Below, piece by piece: positions 1 to 5,772 of a stretch of DNA of 8,700 bases; within the stretch, counting starts at the first letter, position 1; every line of letters starts with the position of its first letter. The stretch spans positions 1 through 8,700 of the forward strand of contig CAYZTH010000026.1 in assembly GCA_964481435.1 (NCBI GenBank), read 5' to 3'. The position numbers and the translations under genes were made by a program. This DNA is from JAPLYB01 sp964481435. GTDB taxonomy: Archaea; Nanobdellota; Nanobdellia; Pacearchaeales; UBA284. The notes under the pieces are model-generated. The model was not told the origin of the DNA. It did not search any database and was given only the letters and a program-made list of their open reading frames with translations.

Positions 1-11
1 CATCACTTAGG

Positions 12-41
12 AAACCCCACACTTTAGTGTGGGGGGATTTT
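12..41 (+). mobile_element. GC-rich hairpin resembling an IS200/IS605 (tnpB) terminal palindrome
   Basis: A perfect 8-bp stem (CCCCACAC, 15-22, with GTGTGGGG, 27-34) closes a TTTA loop. The arrangement GAAACCCC...CTTTAG...GGGG is the type commonly seen at the 3' end of tnpB genes and the right end of IS200/IS605-family elements, where the hairpin overlaps the end of the coding region. If so, the element lies to the left of the window on the same strand, or only its end survives. No tnpB coding sequence is visible in these few bases. The alternative is a factor-independent terminator for an upstream gene, but only a short T run (38-41) follows. The call rests on resemblance only. Confidence 0.3.
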
Positions 42-117
42 GGTCATTATCTCGCCGAGGTGCTAGGAATCTTTACTCGTATATACTATAAACTAATTAT
101 CTAAGTATAAATGGTAA

Positions 118-134
118 GCAAAAGATTTAAATAG
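118..134 (+). promoter_or_regulatory. Archaeal promoter (BRE/TATA) of the MNT-HEPN operon
   Basis: A purine-rich BRE-like stretch (GCAAAAGA) is followed by the TATA box TTTAAATA at 126-133. Its centre lies about 26 bp before the ATG at 156, the distance expected between TATA and transcription start in archaea. The mRNA is therefore probably leaderless and starts at or next to A156. No Shine-Dalgarno sequence precedes the ATG, which agrees. Confidence 0.65.
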
Positions 135-182
135 TATGGTTACAATTATAACAATATGGTTAATAAACTAACAATGTGGTCA
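133..182 (+). repeat. Three direct repeats with exact 20-bp period over the start site
   Basis: AGTATGGTTA (133-142), AATATGGTTA (153-162) and AATGTGGTCA (173-182) are spaced exactly 20 bp apart, about two helical turns, and extend from just after the TATA box into the first codons of the downstream gene. The placement would let a bound protein block transcription initiation. The downstream gene encodes a winged-helix protein, which makes autoregulation the natural hypothesis. The third copy falls inside coding sequence, so part of the match could be chance. Confidence 0.4.
139..152 (+). promoter_or_regulatory. 14-bp near-palindrome between TATA box and start codon
   Basis: GTTACAATTATAAC is symmetric around AATT with one mismatched base pair. 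It lies between the TATA box and the predicted leaderless start at 156, overlapping the first and approaching the second of the 20-bp-phased repeats. It is a reasonable operator for a dimeric winged-helix repressor, but in such AT-rich DNA a 14-bp near-palindrome is not rare. Confidence 0.3.
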
Positions 183-716
183 TTTTTAGAACCATTACTT
201 TATTCACAAGAATTTTTGCATCTTGCCGAGATTTCAAGAGAACTAAAAAGCCCGCATGCAACTGTAAGAAAGCATTTGAATGAGTTTGAAAAACAAGGTA
301 TTGTGATTAAAAAGACCAAAGGAAGATTAACTCTTTACAAAATAAATTATGATAATCCTATCATTTTTGACTACTTGACTCTCTCTGAAAAAGAAAAACT
401 AGTGAGAAAATGTCAAGAAAGCTTGATCTTAAAAGAAATTGTTAATTTTTTGCATAAATTTGAGAATAAAGAGGTGTTGCTTTTCGGTTCTATCACTGAA
501 AATACGAAAAAAGCCAACGATATTGATATTTTAGTAATTGGGGATGTCACGAGAGAGAAAATAAAAGATTTTGAGAAAAAATTTAATTTAAAGTTTCATA
601 TTATAGACCTAAAATCATTAAAAGAAGTTACTAAATCTTTAAAGGAGGAGATTATCAAGAAACATTTAGTAATACAGGGAGCTGAAAATATAATAAAATG
701 GATGCTGGCAAGTTAA
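156..716 (+). CDS. Winged-helix + MNT-family nucleotidyltransferase (antitoxin-like)
   Basis: The 186-residue protein has two parts. Residues ~8-66 form a winged helix-turn-helix (LAEISRELKSPHATVRKHL is the helix-turn-helix, followed by a G-rich wing near residues 54-64). Residues ~88-160 form a minimal nucleotidyltransferase domain of the polymerase-beta fold, with G111-S112, the paired carboxylates D122-I-D124 and a plausible third carboxylate D151 in HIID. The GS-to-DxD spacing is nine residues, where ten is commonest. In MNT/HEPN pairs such as MntA/HepT, the MNT protein neutralises the HEPN RNase by transferring AMP; here that role is inferred from the overlapping HEPN gene. The fused winged helix suggests that it also represses its own promoter. 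The ATG at 156 is chosen because it sits at the distance of a leaderless start from the TATA box; M7 at 174 is the alternative. Housekeeping nucleotidyltransfer is unlikely. Confidence 0.8.
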   Translation: MVNKLTMWSFLEPLLYSQEFLHLAEISRELKSPHATVRKHLNEFEKQGIVIKKTKGRLTLYKINYDNPIIFDYLTLSEKEKLVRKCQESLILKEIVNFLHKFENKEVLLFGSITENTKKANDIDILVIGDVTREKIKDFEKKFNLKFHIIDLKSLKEVTKSLKEEIIKKHLVIQGAENIIKWMLAS

Positions 717-1171
717 AGTGGTGTTGTAATCAAGATAAGGGTTTGAGAATAATCAAACCAAATGATAATCTTGCTAAAGAATATTTTCAAAGTGCAGAAG
801 AAACTCTTTCTATATTGCAAGAGATTAAAGGAAAGTCAAACATGTGGCTTGCTACAACAAAGTATTATTGTGAGTATTTTTCAGTTTATGCCTTATTGAT
901 GAAACTTGGAATAAAATCAGAAATTCATGAATGCACAATTGAAGTATGCAGATTTTTAGAAGAAAAGAAGGTCGTTCCTTTAGGATTTACAAAGAATCTT
1001 GAGTTTGATAAAGGATTAAGAATTGATAATCAATATTATCTAAAAAATAAGAGTGTTGAACTAAACTTGATTGAATTGAGGGATTTTGTCTTGAAAATGA
1101 AAGACAAAGTCAATTCAATTACGTTTGATGAAATAAACAAGATTAGAGATGAGTTGAAAAGACTTCTTTAG
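698..1171 (+). CDS. HEPN-domain protein (UPF0332-like), partner of the MNT gene
   Basis: This all-helical protein of 157 residues overlaps the MNT gene by 19 bp, so the two are translationally coupled. The core (residues ~24-120) follows the HEPN/UPF0332 pattern: a first long helix, then TTKYYCEYFSVYALLMKLG with the typical aromatic 'YY..Yf..ALL...G' signature, then SEIH and a second helical pair ending in R108-IDNQYY. HEPN toxins use an R-x4-6-H motif to cleave RNA. Here the arginine is followed by IDNQYYLKN with no histidine, so either the protein belongs to the UPF0332 branch ending in 'R..aDY', or its nuclease activity is lost. The first codon is bounded by an in-frame stop at 683-685. 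ATG 698 has a GGGAG 16 nt upstream, which is distant; TTG 743 just after AAGGG is a weaker alternative. The first ~20 residues look unstructured and cysteine-rich (CCNQ). Confidence 0.7.
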   Translation: MDAGKLKWCCNQDKGLRIIKPNDNLAKEYFQSAEETLSILQEIKGKSNMWLATTKYYCEYFSVYALLMKLGIKSEIHECTIEVCRFLEEKKVVPLGFTKNLEFDKGLRIDNQYYLKNKSVELNLIELRDFVLKMKDKVNSITFDEINKIRDELKRLL

Positions 1172-1191
1172 TTCTCTTGGTCGCACGGATT

Positions 1192-1560
1192 TTAGATATA
1201 ACCTGCTTCTTTTAGAAAATCATTTGCTCCCGAGACACTATCCCTCAGACTAAACTCTTTTGCAGTCACCCACTTAAATGCTTGGTGCTCATCTAGTTTG
1301 AGTTTGACATTGAAGGGTTTTTTAAGGATGATCTTAAATGTTGCATAGCTATTTATATATTTTAAGAATTTCAGTTCATTTTCTTTTGCAGAATAGCCGG
1401 TCTCTTCTCTTATTTCTCTTATAATCGCTTCTTTATCGGTTTCATCTTTTTCTATTTTACCGAAGACAATTCCCCATTTATTTCCTTCTGGAGTGTCTGC
1501 ATTTCTGTGCAAGACTAGTATCTTATTCTTATACTCTATGAAACATCCGACTGCTTTCAT
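1192..1560 (-). CDS. Nudix hydrolase
   Basis: The protein of 122 residues carries a complete Nudix box, G34-x5-E40-x7-R48-E49-x2-E52-E53-x-G55-Y56, which binds Mg2+ and hydrolyses a nucleoside diphosphate linked to another group. The fold context is typical: an N-terminal strand with KAVGCFIEYKNKILVLHR, the NKWGIVFGKIE run leading into the box, and a C-terminal EHQAFKWVTAKEF strand-helix. The substrate cannot be read from the sequence; a house-cleaning MutT-like or dNTP role is possible. The frame opens at an ATG at 1575, giving five more residues (MLSRK). A TATA box at 1581-1588 would then lie only a few bases from the start, whereas the ATG at 1560 lies ~25 bp from it, as a leaderless start should. 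The gene converges on the HEPN gene with 20 bp between the stops and no clear terminator. Confidence 0.85.
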   Translation of the reverse strand: MKAVGCFIEYKNKILVLHRNADTPEGNKWGIVFGKIEKDETDKEAIIREIREETGYSAKENELKFLKYINSYATFKIILKKPFNVKLKLDEHQAFKWVTAKEFSLRDSVSGANDFLKEAGYI

Positions 1561-1580
1561 TTTTCTAGAGAGCATTTTAG

Positions 1581-1595
1581 AATATAAACTTTTCC
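1581..1595 (-). promoter_or_regulatory. Promoter of the Nudix gene
   Basis: On the minus strand, GGAAAAG (BRE-like, 1589-1595) precedes TTTATATT (TATA, 1581-1588). The predicted transcription start about 25 bp downstream coincides with the second ATG at 1560, so the transcript is probably leaderless and the ATG at 1575 would lie upstream of it. Confidence 0.6.
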
Positions 1596-1607
1596 AGAAT
1601 GATTGAG

Positions 1608-1642
1608 AAAAAAAAAGAAAAAGAAAAAAAATAAATAAAAAA
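1608..1642 (-). terminator. Oligo-T archaeal terminator of the surface-protein gene
   Basis: Just beyond the stop codon of the leftward surface-protein gene, the minus strand carries a 35-bp stretch that is almost entirely T, broken by single C or A bases. No stem precedes it. Runs of T without a hairpin are the usual intrinsic terminator for archaeal RNA polymerase. It also separates this gene from the Nudix promoter at 1581-1595. Confidence 0.65.
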
Positions 1643-1653
1643 TTGTTTTGTTT

Positions 1654-4600
1654 TTATGCTTTCTTGCTTGCCATTCTTCTTGCAACAACCGCTACGACAA
1701 TAGCCAATGCTATGATACAAACCGCCAATAGGGATCCATACCAAGCTTTGTTACTGTTTCCAACAACATTCCCTGTTATAAGGTCGGTTGTAGAACCAGT
1801 ATTTCCGTTTGTCTGGATATCTTGGCTTGATGTTTCAGTTGTACAGGCTCTTGATAGAGCTGGCTGGTTATTTGTTGTACCACAATGGTTCTCATCATCA
1901 CATGACATAAATTGTATGCCATTGACGCAAGTTCCAAATGTTCCGCAAACCCAGTTTTCTGTACACGTGGATGAAGCACTTCTTGATGAACCGCCTCCTC
2001 CGCCACCTCCACCGCCCCCATTACTTGGGTTGGTGTATCCGCATTTTCCAGAGATTTGGCCTTTGTTAGACCATTGATTACTCTCACACGAGAAGTATGT
2101 TGTACCCTCGCATTTCTCTTCTCCGTTAATGCATACTGGTGGTATGACTCCGCTTCCTATAAAGGTTACAGAGTTATCGTTGCACTGAACACCGAACCAT
2201 CCAATTCCGAATAAGTCTTCGGATGGATCTGCTGGCTCATTATCTCCTTCATATGCTGCTCCAAATTTGTAACCCATGTATTTGCAATCAATACTTTGAC
2301 TGCATAAAAGGTCAGAAGGAACTGAAACTGTTAAAGTAACAATTCTCTCGACTCCGATTACATCTTGGGAGTTGTTCAATGGTAAGAACACGTTGCTCTG
2401 CCAATTGAAGATATGATTGAAGAAATCCATATAGCTTTCTTGGTTTATGTCGAATGCCCATGTCGAATAACTTAGTACAGGGTTTAGATCAACACCTCCG
2501 CAAACCTTTGACATTATCATGCCTGTTGCGTTTCCACCATGACATAGCCTTACATTGAAAGTTGTACTTCCGCTCTGGCCTTTTGGCACAGTGAAAGTAC
2601 CTCCGCCGATGAAATAGACATCATAGTCTAATTCAATGTCTTTGGTTTTAAAGCCAGTGTTTGCTAAATTATCCCATGCAGTTACTTTGACATAGTATTG
2701 TCCTGCTAAAAGATTCCAGTGGTTTATATTGCCTTTCCAATAACCTTGTTGTACAGTTAGTGTAACAGTTCTTCCTGTTGAAGTTCCATTTGCATAGAAC
2801 AATTCAGCAGTTGCCCCATTAACTCCTGAACCATCGTCGGTTATAGACGCCTTAACTGTAAAGATATTAGCTCCACAGCCGAATTCATCTTCTCCGAATT
2901 TTGGCTCTACAATGATTATTGTTGGTGCAGTATTATCCATGAAATCAATCTCAGAGTGTATGTCTTCAGCATTTTCCACGTTGTCGATGCCGTACCATTC
3001 TAGTGTAAATTGACCGTCTTTAAGATAGTCAATCACAAAAGAACCATCATATAATATCCATCCTCCACCGTTGACTCTGTAGTATATTTCATCACATCCA
3101 CTTCCACCGTCACTACATGTTAGGGTGTAAGTTGTATGGTTTGTTACATACCAGTCTCCAAGGGCGTATTTGGATTTTGGATCTCCAACAGTTTTTGTTG
3201 TTGTAGGGTCTGTATTGTCCATGAAATCTATTTCAGATTTTATGTTTTCTACATTTCCGACATTATCTGTGCTGTACCATTGTAAAGTGAACTGACCTTC
3301 TGGTAAGCTCAAAGTAAATGGTCCAGTGTATTTCATCCAAGTGCCATTAGCGTTGTAGTATGTCTCATAACATCCGCTTCCACTTCCATCATCACATGTT
3401 AAGGTGTAAGTTGTATGGTCTGTTACATACCAGTCTCCAAGGGCGTATTTGGATTTTGGATCTCCAACAGTTTTTGTTGTTTCTGGTGCTGTTCTGTCAA
3501 TCATATATTGGAATTGGTCTGTTCCAACATTGCAAGCTTTATCTTTTGCTCTCTTAGTTACAACACATGAGCCATCATCTGGACAGTATGTATCTAAAAT
3601 AACATTAAAGTCTGCATTGCAAATACTTGCGCTCCATTCAGAGGTATATGGCGTATCACCATTATTCTGAATCATTATCTGACACTCAAGCAAGTTTAAA
3701 TCATCGTCAGTTTCACTGACTATGAAGTCGCTATTATGCCAGACTTCTGTTGGAGCAGTTATATCAACAATTGGATTTGTCTGATCAACATATAGGTAGT
3801 TAGAAGCATCACTTTCTGCTCCTTCATTTCCAGCCATATCTGTCGGTCTAACTTTTATTCTATAACTATGTCCATCACTCACAGCTAGAGTATAACTGTT
3901 TGTTGTTGGACTCGCTATAACATTAAATCCACCATCGTCAATTTCAACAAATACATCGAAGAAAGCAATATCTGCACAACCAGTTGTGTCATAATCCCAT
4001 ATAAATGTTACTTCAGATTTATTTGTGAATCCTTCATAACAATTACCTATGCTTTGGGCTTCTGGTTTGTCTGCTGTTGGATCAATTATGTCAACACATA
4101 AATCACAGCAATCATCTGGATAGATAATTGTCTCTAGATTATTTGCTTTGTCTTTTGCTCTTCCGCAAAATACGTGCAAACCATCTAAAATCCATCCATC
4201 TTGTCCAGGATCTGAGTGCCATAATTCAGTTATATCTCCATCATTGCAGAAACCATCTTCACAAACTGCATTTCTTATTGCGAAATTATCCCATTTGTAC
4301 TGGACATTTATCAAAGGACTGTCGCCCAAGCCAGCATCGCTTGAAATTCCATTACCAATTACTTCTTGGTAATTGACATATGCTTTATGTGTATTATCAC
4401 ATTGTCTTGGGTCATAGGTCTCATTGTATCTTGTGAAGTACGTTACATTTGTATCGGGCGCTGTTCTATCTTGAAACTCAATAAGTTTTCCAGTTACTAA
4501 AACACTGTCTACATGGCCGTAATCACCGTCGCCATTATTCAATCTAAATCGTATTTGGATTTCTTGTTGGTTATCGGCGCCAGATAAATTCCAGTTCTTT

Positions 4601-5040
4601 AGTATCCAGGTATAATGCGTTCCTAGAACAATCTCGAGGGTTGTCCAATCTCCTGAATCACCAATTCTCCATTCAATTTCAAGTTGGTCATTTGAAGGAA
4701 GACTCGATGTTCTTCTATAATAACTTAGGGCAATGTTTTCATATCCGGAAGTATTTATAGAAGCTCGAATGTACGAATCATCCATTATAGACACATATTC
4801 ATCATCTATTGGGTCTTTTGTCTCTATCGTGATGTCATCATCATTAATCGGATGTGTATAATCATATACATACCATCCATGCAGATTCATCTCATGATAA
4901 AGATTTAATCCATTAGTATAGTTGTATTCGTCAAAATTATCTTGGAACAGGGTTACAGCATTAACACTTGCAAAACCGCCTATCATCATCACTATCATCA
5001 CTGCAATAGCAAGGAATAAAATTCCTTTGCTTTTTATCAT
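1654..5040 (-). CDS. Large secreted, membrane-anchored surface protein with Ig-like modules
   Basis: This 1128-residue protein begins with a Sec signal peptide (MIKSK, hydrophobic 7-22, likely cleavage after A28). Residues ~30-190 look like a jelly-roll/concanavalin-like module. Ig/FN3-like modules follow, each introduced by a D-x-T-x-P type linker, at about 191, 320, 419, 515, 608 and 702; the 515 and 608 modules are near-copies of one another. Many paired cysteines suggest disulphides. A cysteine-rich segment (~970-1005) leads to a ten-glycine linker (1008-1017) and a module with the W1030-x-C-G...C1038...C1047...C1053...C1066 pattern. ITGNVVG (1089-1095), a transmembrane helix (~1101-1120) and a basic tail (RRMASKKA) end it. 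It is therefore exposed outside the cell and held by its C-terminus, probably for envelope structure or adhesion. No catalytic motif was recognised. It is monocistronic, with its own promoter and terminator. I recognise the architecture from DPANN surface proteins, but not a named family. Confidence 0.85.
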   Translation of the reverse strand: MIKSKGILFLAIAVMIVMMIGGFASVNAVTLFQDNFDEYNYTNGLNLYHEMNLHGWYVYDYTHPINDDDITIETKDPIDDEYVSIMDDSYIRASINTSGYENIALSYYRRTSSLPSNDQLEIEWRIGDSGDWTTLEIVLGTHYTWILKNWNLSGADNQQEIQIRFRLNNGDGDYGHVDSVLVTGKLIEFQDRTAPDTNVTYFTRYNETYDPRQCDNTHKAYVNYQEVIGNGISSDAGLGDSPLINVQYKWDNFAIRNAVCEDGFCNDGDITELWHSDPGQDGWILDGLHVFCGRAKDKANNLETIIYPDDCCDLCVDIIDPTADKPEAQSIGNCYEGFTNKSEVTFIWDYDTTGCADIAFFDVFVEIDDGGFNVIASPTTNSYTLAVSDGHSYRIKVRPTDMAGNEGAESDASNYLYVDQTNPIVDITAPTEVWHNSDFIVSETDDDLNLLECQIMIQNNGDTPYTSEWSASICNADFNVILDTYCPDDGSCVVTKRAKDKACNVGTDQFQYMIDRTAPETTKTVGDPKSKYALGDWYVTDHTTYTLTCDDGSGSGCYETYYNANGTWMKYTGPFTLSLPEGQFTLQWYSTDNVGNVENIKSEIDFMDNTDPTTTKTVGDPKSKYALGDWYVTNHTTYTLTCSDGGSGCDEIYYRVNGGGWILYDGSFVIDYLKDGQFTLEWYGIDNVENAEDIHSEIDFMDNTAPTIIIVEPKFGEDEFGCGANIFTVKASITDDGSGVNGATAELFYANGTSTGRTVTLTVQQGYWKGNINHWNLLAGQYYVKVTAWDNLANTGFKTKDIELDYDVYFIGGGTFTVPKGQSGSTTFNVRLCHGGNATGMIMSKVCGGVDLNPVLSYSTWAFDINQESYMDFFNHIFNWQSNVFLPLNNSQDVIGVERIVTLTVSVPSDLLCSQSIDCKYMGYKFGAAYEGDNEPADPSEDLFGIGWFGVQCNDNSVTFIGSGVIPPVCINGEEKCEGTTYFSCESNQWSNKGQISGKCGYTNPSNGGGGGGGGGGSSRSASSTCTENWVCGTFGTCVNGIQFMSCDDENHCGTTNNQPALSRACTTETSSQDIQTNGNTGSTTDLITGNVVGNSNKAWYGSLLAVCIIALAIVVAVVARRMASKKA
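3115..3481 (-). repeat. 88-bp near-identical direct repeat inside the surface-protein gene
   Basis: Bases 3115-3202 and 3394-3481 match at 86 of 88 positions, offset by exactly 279 bp (93 codons), and encode the shared start of two neighbouring Ig-like modules (TVGDPKSKYALGDWYVT and following residues). The rest of the two modules is clearly more diverged at both DNA and protein level. Such a sharp block of identity suggests recent duplication or gene conversion. Confidence 0.85.
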
Positions 5041-5057
5041 TTTATTTCTTTTTTTAA

Positions 5058-5082
5058 ACCTCCTTTCAATCGAGTTTCCTCG
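5058..5082 (-). promoter_or_regulatory. Leader of the surface-protein gene: GNRA mini-hairpin and remote Shine-Dalgarno
   Basis: On the minus strand, AAAGGAGGT (5058-5066) is a near-perfect Shine-Dalgarno sequence, but 17 A-rich bases separate it from the ATG at 5040, well over the usual 5-9. No alternative in-frame start lies closer. Immediately upstream, CGAG-GAAA-CTCG (5071-5082) forms a 4-bp stem with a GAAA tetraloop. The hairpin may sit at the very 5' end of the mRNA if transcription starts near 5079. Confidence 0.45.
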
Positions 5083-5100
5083 TTAAAATTTTTTACCTCT

Positions 5101-5110
5101 TAAATATATT
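5101..5110 (-). promoter_or_regulatory. Candidate TATA box of the surface-protein gene
   Basis: AATATATTTA on the minus strand is the only good TATA-like element upstream of the ATG at 5040. It predicts a start near 5079 and a leader of about 40 nt that contains the Shine-Dalgarno sequence. The BRE portion (TCAAAT) is weak. Confidence 0.45.
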
Positions 5111-5125
5111 ATTTGAGGCACATAA

Positions 5126-5164
5126 GTCTAAGGATTTAATCAATTTTTTTAATCAAACTTAGAC
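5126..5164. repeat. Inverted repeat upstream of the surface-protein promoter
   Basis: GTCTAAG (5126-5132) and CTTAGAC (5158-5164) are perfect inverted copies, with an inner GATT/AATC pair (5133-5136, 5151-5154) and a 3-nt bulge. It lies 16 bp upstream of the TATA box at 5101-5110, so it may be an operator, or it may stabilise the 3' end of mRNA coming from the leftward gene that ends at 5281. Neither role can be decided from sequence. Confidence 0.4.
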
Positions 5165-5225
5165 GTATATTCAAGAAAAATTCCTTTAAAAGCATTATGG
5201 CATCTAATCATATATGTTTTTTCCG

Positions 5226-5264
5226 ACGGTGTTTGTTATTACTCTAAGTTACAACAAATACTGT
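5226..5264 (+). repeat. 12-bp inverted repeat with a 15-nt loop in the intergenic region
   Basis: Read as plus-strand RNA, 5226-5237 pairs with 5253-5264 through 12 consecutive pairs, two of them G-U. In the minus-strand transcript, the direction of the neighbouring genes, the two wobbles become A-C mismatches. The structure is therefore better for a rightward RNA, although no rightward promoter or gene is evident here. It may be chance. The rest of 5041-5280 holds no ORF I can support. Confidence 0.25.
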
Positions 5265-5280
5265 AAAGAATTTGGTGCTT

Positions 5281-5769
5281 TCAGATTTCTTCAATTTTTA
5301 GTAAAGAATTCACAATCGCGTTCTTGACTTCAAGATGTTTTTTTTCAAATTCATCAAGCCATGAAGAAAGAAGTGTTTCCTTTTTTTCTTTTTCCAGTTT
5401 AATATTTTTCAGTTTTGCATAGATTTTTATCTCATTTTTTGTCATGAAATAAAATGGCCGGATTATTATTTTTTTATTTGTATGTGTTAGGGGTAAAAGG
5501 GCCTTTATCTTCTTTTTAATATCTCCTTTAGCCATAAATATTTCGAGAACCTGGAGAGAAATATCGTCGAGAGATTCATGAGAAATTGATTTGCCCCCTA
5601 TTTTATTTTTAGTGAGCAAATCTTTGATATCTGGAATAATTTTCTTTTCATTTTCAAAAAGATTGTATTTTCTTATGGTGTAAAAAACCTTTTTTTCAAA
5701 ATAAGAAATGAATTTATTTTTGTTTAGCTTTTTTCCGTTTTGAAGTGTTAGGATTGTTTCCGATTTCAT
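5281..5769 (-). CDS. Core-less, cysteine-free relative of Ctu1/NcsA/TtuA tRNA 2-thiolation enzymes
   Basis: The 162-residue protein matches, by eye, the two ends of archaeal Ctu1/NcsA/TtuA proteins (usually ~300 residues). Residues 11-44 (FISYFEKKVFYTIRKYNLF) correspond to the family's segment just before the ATP-binding P-loop. Residues ~47-162 correspond to the C-terminal half: S66-LDD-ISLQVLEIF matches the 'GHNLDDEA' helix, IIIRPFYFMTKNEIKIYA matches the 'kPL..v.e.Ev..YA' strand-helix, and WLDEFEKKHLEVKNAIV matches the tail. The ~100 residues between, with SGGKDS and the catalytic PCxxC, are missing, and all zinc- and cluster-binding cysteines are gone: the protein has none. It cannot thiolate tRNA by the known mechanism. 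It could be a regulator or partner of a complete paralogue, or a decaying gene, although the frame is intact. It starts 3 bp after the HD gene's stop, without a Shine-Dalgarno sequence, so it is probably translated by coupling. Confidence 0.6.
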   Translation of the reverse strand: MKSETILTLQNGKKLNKNKFISYFEKKVFYTIRKYNLFENEKKIIPDIKDLLTKNKIGGKSISHESLDDISLQVLEIFMAKGDIKKKIKALLPLTHTNKKIIIRPFYFMTKNEIKIYAKLKNIKLEKEKKETLLSSWLDEFEKKHLEVKNAIVNSLLKIEEI

Positions 5770-5772
5770 TTT

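Noticed and set aside
51..59. Short palindrome CTCG-C-CGAG
   Set aside because: Only four pairs with a one-base centre, so it cannot form an RNA hairpin; not associated with the promoter at 118-134.
3..104. Open plus-strand frame of 33 codons entering from the left edge
   Set aside because: It crosses the hairpin and an AT-rich spacer, matches nothing recognisable, and the neighbouring frames are stopped within the hairpin as at a tnpB end. Too short to call.
1643..2077. Rightward open frame with a polyproline run
   Set aside because: It is antisense to the C-terminus of the large surface protein; the proline run is the complement of the ten-glycine linker. No promoter or Shine-Dalgarno sequence supports it.
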